DNA from: Saccharina japonica
Taxonomy: Eukaryota > Sar > Phaeophyceae > Laminariales > Laminariaceae
Direction of reading: 5' to 3'
DNA: 64,000 nucleotides
NCBI GenBank assembly: GCA_008828725.1
Contig: MEHQ01002397.1
Location: forward strand, 372,001 to 436,000
Of this stretch, positions 60,001 to 64,000 are shown in pieces. A program made the translations under genes and the position numbers. Position 1 is the first letter of the stretch. Every line of letters begins with the position of its first letter. The notes beneath the pieces were generated by a model that was not told where the DNA came from, searched no databases, and saw only the letters and a list, made by a program, of their open reading frames with translations.

Positions 60001-63000
60001 TGTTTGATATACTGACGCACGGAGGATACCCGTACCTAACCAAAACCGACGTCTGGAATCGGTGGCACCAAACGACGTAGGCGGCATCGACGCAAGGTGC
60101 TCGCTGCCCTTGATGTTGATAGATTAGACAAAGAAGCAATAGTAACGTTCGTACAGTAGCACTAGTCATTGATTGTTGACGTGAGGGTGGAAACCAGGGC
60201 ACACGATACGTGTTGCGTATTTGTGCCAGCGAAATGTTTTACCCCGGACATACACAAACCAGTTAGTGCAATACATACGGTATTTTGCTCAACACGTTTT
60301 CCTGTGTTTTCAGTCGAGCACGAGGTCGAAGGTTCGCGCCAAATGTAGTTTAGGTCCTCCACAAAATTAGCGTCGCAGGCGACAACGATCGGGACGGTTT
60401 TAAGTGAATATTTCATAACATTATGTACATTACATTGTCGGTTCTGACGAGGTATGGTGGTGTGGCCAATACAGAGTGGTTTGACTCTTTTGTGAATGGC
60501 AATGAAACCAATAGAAAAAGCAACGCATGAAAATACCAACGTCTTAAACCTCGTCTCCTTCAAGTGCCAAGTTTATCAGATTTGGCAACAAACATGGGCG
60601 AGACCGAGCTTGCGCACTCTCCCTCCTATGACCACCATACAAAATGCATTCCAGCTTTGCCCTTGGACACCTTTGACACTATATGACTTATGATCGTCGC
60701 CACGTTGCATGCATGTTGTTTTCCAGGTGGCTATTCGGCAACGCATTGACCGCGTTGAACGCGGGGCTCTTCGACGGTTTAGACTCTCTTCAAAGCCTGT
60801 GAGTAAAGTGCAAGACTTTCGCCCTCTGTAGCGATGTCTGACAACAGGTTGTAGGTATCGGCATGCCGACTTTTGAGATGTAGCTACAATATTGTTATTA
60901 ACAATTTTGTCGTTCACTTTCAGATACCCACCATAAGAAAAACACCGAGGAACACCAAAAGCAAAAATTCAAGCATGGGACTTGCCATGGGCTTCATGCG
61001 AGTGCTAGATGATGACAGAGGTAGCACATTTTCGTCTGAAATGGTTTCTGAATAACGGAGCTCCTTACCCCAAATCCGTCGGAAATTCGTTTATGCGTTG
61101 AACTGGGTTTCGGTTTATACTTTAGGCCGCGGAATGTTTTCATCGGATAGCTTTGGTTGTTTATCCGAAATATTTGTTTCGGGGGAGATATAGACCTCCT
61201 CAAGTTTGCCGCCCTCAAGAAAATCACGGTGCACCTCTCTATCGCAGCATGCGTCTTCGGGTATAGATACTGCAACGTTTTCATGAGTGAAACGGCTGTA
61301 TTACTACTGTTGAGTTATATGCGCCCCCATTACGGCACCACCAAATCTCGTCCTCTGACCATTGTCCAACGATGGGGGCTGTCTGAAACTCCAGGACCTC
61401 GACATGGCAGACACTAATTACGACGCGTGTTGCGATAAGAGGTAGAACGTTTTCGCTGAAAACCGTTTTCAGAACAGGCGGGGCTCCTTGATACAAACCC
61501 GACGGAAACATCTTGCTTGTGCTGCAATCTGTTTTGCTTGTACTTAGGGTGTGGTGTTGTTCGTCGTGTAGCCCTTCTAGCTTCGTCGAACATCAGTGTT
61601 TTACTTACAGTAGTATCAGTATAGTTTACTTTATTTTAGCAAAGACCTCTTGAAGTGAGCATGCCCATCTACCGTACCCGCACTCGCACAGCACACTAAG
61701 CATCTAACATCTACCATTCTCGGGCTCCTTCTTCCGTTCGCGGTGCATCCGGGCCGTAGTGTGAGCCGCCGTGGTATGTGGGTACAACTTTGGAATTTGT
61801 TGGGTTTTGGGCACCCAGAGCCAAGCTCGCACAGAGCGCATGATACACGTAGGAATTCGTTGATAACAGTGTTTATTAGGAGGCCAAATAGCTTCAAATA
61901 CCAACGCACCGCACACACGGTAACTCCGACGATCTCCATCTCTCGATCTATGTACGCTTGTCTCCTACCAGGACTAGGACTGCATTCATATAAGGGGTAC
62001 TTCTGTATGCCTCGTAGTCAAATGACAATATTTACATAGCGTATCGGCTAAAGCACCTCACGAGCTGCTCGGGGCAGGCGCGCCAGAGGGAAAGATCTTG
62101 CGGGATGTCGCCTGCGTTGGTAGTCAGCTGTTCACCGTGTGATAGCCGTGTGCATCATTAAAACCCAATTGAAGCTAAACTCGTGATCTTAGCCTGTATT
62201 GTATCTCTGCAACCGCAACAACGATACACATTTATGATACTGTTCAGGCGGCTAGAGTTCAATAATTTAACTATGATGGGTGCCGGGCTCTTCGGCAATT
62301 TGGCGTACCTGAGTGGAGTGTATACAGTAGGTTTCACTAGTTTTGTTGTAGAAATGGCTGGCTACGGGCGTTACTATCGCGATTGTTTCTTGAAGGATGG
62401 TTCTACCACTGTTGTATTCTTGTAAAGACAATGTGTTCATGATATAATGTCTCGCAATAGAAGGAAATCGGTGTAGGGCCCAAGTCGGCAAATGTTAAAA
62501 TCGGTTTAGGGCCAAGTCGGCAAATGTTAACGCCTATTGTGGGGGGTATTAGAACGATGGACGGGCGCCATTGTGGGGGGTATAGGAACCTACTACCGCC
62601 GAGCGTTTAACGTTGACCTCCATTGCTCCGATCGCGTTTGTTTTCTGGCGGGAACAGACAGCTGTACGCAAACAACATCGCCACCATCAATGCCGACGCT
62701 TTCCTGGGGTTGGAATCTCTTCTGACCTTGTGAGTGGACTACTGACTGTGAGAACAGCGTTTGTTTCGACTGGGACTATTCGGTACGGAACCCACCCCCA
62801 TCCACACGTTGAGTCCGAATGCCGCTGCACCATCCTCCTTCTGACCCATTCCGCTATGTGAGGGTAGCCTGAACCAGTATTGTTCGGCGGTAAAACCGAC
62901 ATTCTCTCCCGATCATATCTGGAATATATCGACAGTTGGTGGTCGACCACAGCTGGCGGTCGGGTTAGATCCTATGTGCGGGGTAAATAACCTTTACTCC

Positions 63001-64000
63001 GCACAGGGGGAATTGTCGTATCACGTTGCGTTTATGGCAAGGCACCCACGAGGAAGTTACATAGTACTCCCATTGCTGTCTCTGGAAGTGACCACACCGG
63101 ATATTGTAATTGACTCATCGAGGCTCGCATCCATATGCAAGTCCGCCTCATAAGCGGTTCTTGGTGGGATGCAGCTCACCCTTGATACGACTCGACCAAC
63201 ACCTCACGGCGCTGCACTTTTGGCGCTAGCAATGTCTGCCTGATCGGCGAAATAGCGACATCCTGTGGCCATACGACTACTGCCATCCATGAAACTGAAT
63301 TACACCCCCACCTCACCCATACCAAAACGTGGGTGTAGTGGTTGTCGAATCGATGTGTACTTGTTCCTGCGTGATTGAGCGCCCCGTCCAAACCTAACTT
63401 GCTCATTAATCGAACTAGAGCTGCATCATTAAGATACATTCTCCTGTAAGAGTGCTTGTGGCGTTATCACGTTTATCAGGCGGATGAACACTGATTACTG
63501 CACCGATCATACTGCTTGAGTTGTTCTAGAGATAGCGCATGTTGTATTCCACGAATCAAATGTGACATATACTTGGCGGTTGACTTGCAGATTGTTTCCG
63601 TCGCTCGTTGCGTAACACAATAGCTGGGCTATGTTCGGCAGCACAAAATAATTGTTTTTTTCCGGGGTGTATTCGCGTGGTAAGTACGGGTACCCGGCAC
63701 TCCGTTAAGTTCGGTACTCGTTCAGTACAAGTTATTTACACTTCGATAAGTTCGTCATTTGTTTGACTGCCGTTATTTGAGACTTCGCTCAGTTCTGTTC
63801 GCCGACGTAAACATTCCGCGGGTTCTGGTTTCCCCTCGGTCACACTACTGGATGTTCTAGTCTATGTCTGGTGGAGCCTCTGTACCTGTACGCGACACTT
63901 CCTTCACATCAGAATGCTGTCGATACCGTTACCCGACACTTTGGCAATTTCGGTTTGTTTTCGGTATCGGTACCCTAAAACCGGGTAAGTTCGATACGCT
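57031..64000 (+). CDS. Gene C: third LRR paralogue, 5' part only (runs off the window)
   Basis: Exons seen: 57031-57085, 57138-57239, 57974-58031, 58497-58586, 59188-59259, 60727-60798, 62248-62319, 62658-62729. The last exon ends in phase 2 at a gtgagt donor, so more exons must follow beyond 64,000. The 5' flank, N-cap and leader exons are nearly the same as in gene B, while the four LRR exons are clearly more diverged from both A and B than these are from each other. The intron after the last visible exon shares about 350 bp with the intron at the same place in gene A (27.64-28.00 kb), which confirms the positional match. The donor of the third LRR exon is non-canonical in context (gtatac), so that exon may be decaying or alternatively spliced. 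Confidence 0.8.
57138..57239 (+). CDS. Gene C eight-Cys N-cap, first exon
   Basis: 102 nt, phase 1/1, CTGDNDCDTDSGEVCCVLSK then KMCEDPAS. Three residues differ from gene B and all six cysteines are kept. Donor gtgaga. Confidence 0.76.
57974..58031 (+). CDS. Gene C N-cap, second exon
   Basis: 58 nt, QTACLTGPESRCIAGTLDL, phase 1 in, phase 2 out, donor gtgagt. Confidence 0.8.
58497..58586 (+). CDS. Gene C leader repeat exon
   Basis: 90 nt, phase 2/2, starting DLSNCGIADADIPALKLCLD. The intron beyond it resembles gene B for only about 50 nt. Confidence 0.86.
59188..59259 (+). CDS. Gene C LRR 1 exon
   Basis: 72 nt, phase 2/2, starting RLQDNELATI, with ADTFKDM and SLVNL. Begins with T, giving CTT (Leu) with the leader exon. 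Confidence 0.86.
60727..60798 (+). CDS. Gene C LRR 2 exon
   Basis: 72 nt, phase 2/2, starting WLFGNALTAL, ending DSLQSL. Donor gtgagt. Confidence 0.87.
61005..61560 (+). repeat. Two R3 repeat copies in gene C intron
   Basis: Copies near 61,005-61,130 (tttctgaataacggagctcc) and 61,395-61,560 (gttttcagaacaggcggggctcc). Both lack the TTAA mini-element that splits the copy at 6,480-6,720. Confidence 0.6.
62248..62319 (+). CDS. Gene C LRR 3 exon (atypical donor)
   Basis: After gttcag, the exon starts RLEFNNLTMM. The usual donor is missing: the sequence reads acctgagtgg instead of acctgtgagtgg, 9 nt early. A gtatac at 62,320 restores the 72-nt length and phase, which is why I end it there. Confidence 0.62.
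62658..62729 (+). CDS. Gene C LRR 4 exon
   Basis: 72 nt, phase 2/2, starting QLYANNIATI, matching LRR 4 of A and B (NNIATI). The acceptor is the aacag at 62,657; using the next cag would shorten and frameshift the repeat. Confidence 0.85.
62950..63250 (+). repeat. Intron block shared by genes C and A
   Basis: Partner of 27,640-28,000, with scattered substitutions, at the same intron position relative to LRR 4. Confidence 0.75.
63251..64000. other. Gene C intron to the window edge
   Basis: No further LRR exon before the edge. The last 350 bp contain loosely repeated gttaagttcg/gataagttcg and acccggcac-type strings, reminiscent of those at 14.2 and 20.8 kb. Confidence 0.4.

Overview
The window is nuclear DNA of a eukaryote. 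Coding sequence is split into many very short exons with GT-AG introns of about 50 bp to 6 kb, most donors read gtgagt, and about two thirds of the window is repeat-rich and free of long ORFs. The LRR exons (72 nt, one repeat each) resemble the one-repeat-per-exon LRR genes described from brown algae such as Ectocarpus. A brown alga or related stramenopile is therefore my best guess, made from gene style alone.

Layout. Positions 1-17,500 hold no gene I can support. They contain three related terminal-inverted-repeat (TIR) elements (5.03-5.86, 7.56-8.69 and 12.89-14.14 kb), a piggyBac-like TTAA mini-element (6.57-6.66 kb), a 957-bp pure CATA microsatellite (8.80-9.76 kb), other dispersed repeats and three assembly gaps that look artefactual. 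From 17.5 kb to the right edge, a head-to-tail array of three paralogous plus-strand LRR genes fills the window: gene A (17,506-37,516), gene B (39,680-54,107) and gene C (57,031 to beyond 64,000). No single-frame ORF shows these genes. They appear only when the short exons are joined.

Each gene encodes a predicted secreted protein: an N-terminal hydrophobic exon, a cysteine-rich N-cap, ten LRRs (9 x 24 residues plus one of 27), a short terminal repeat and a cysteine-rich C-cap ending in CADG-stop. Every LRR exon is flanked by phase-2 introns, so repeats could be gained, lost or exchanged without a frameshift. The joined exons stay in frame from start to stop: 389 aa for A and 419 aa for B. 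No transmembrane, GPI, kinase, ROCO or NB-ARC segment was seen, so the products look like free or cell-wall-associated recognition or binding proteins.

The array arose by segmental tandem duplication. Unit 1 (about 18.5-41.4 kb) and unit 2 (about 41.4-58.5 kb) align through exons and introns. Gene B is a mosaic: its 5' part matches gene C and its LRR part and 3' end match gene A, with the switch just after the third exon from the cap. This fits unequal crossing-over. Length differences between the units come mainly from intron insertions or deletions, several with TIR-element features.

All exon calls come from reading the sequence. There is no transcript evidence here, and the first exons are the least certain part.
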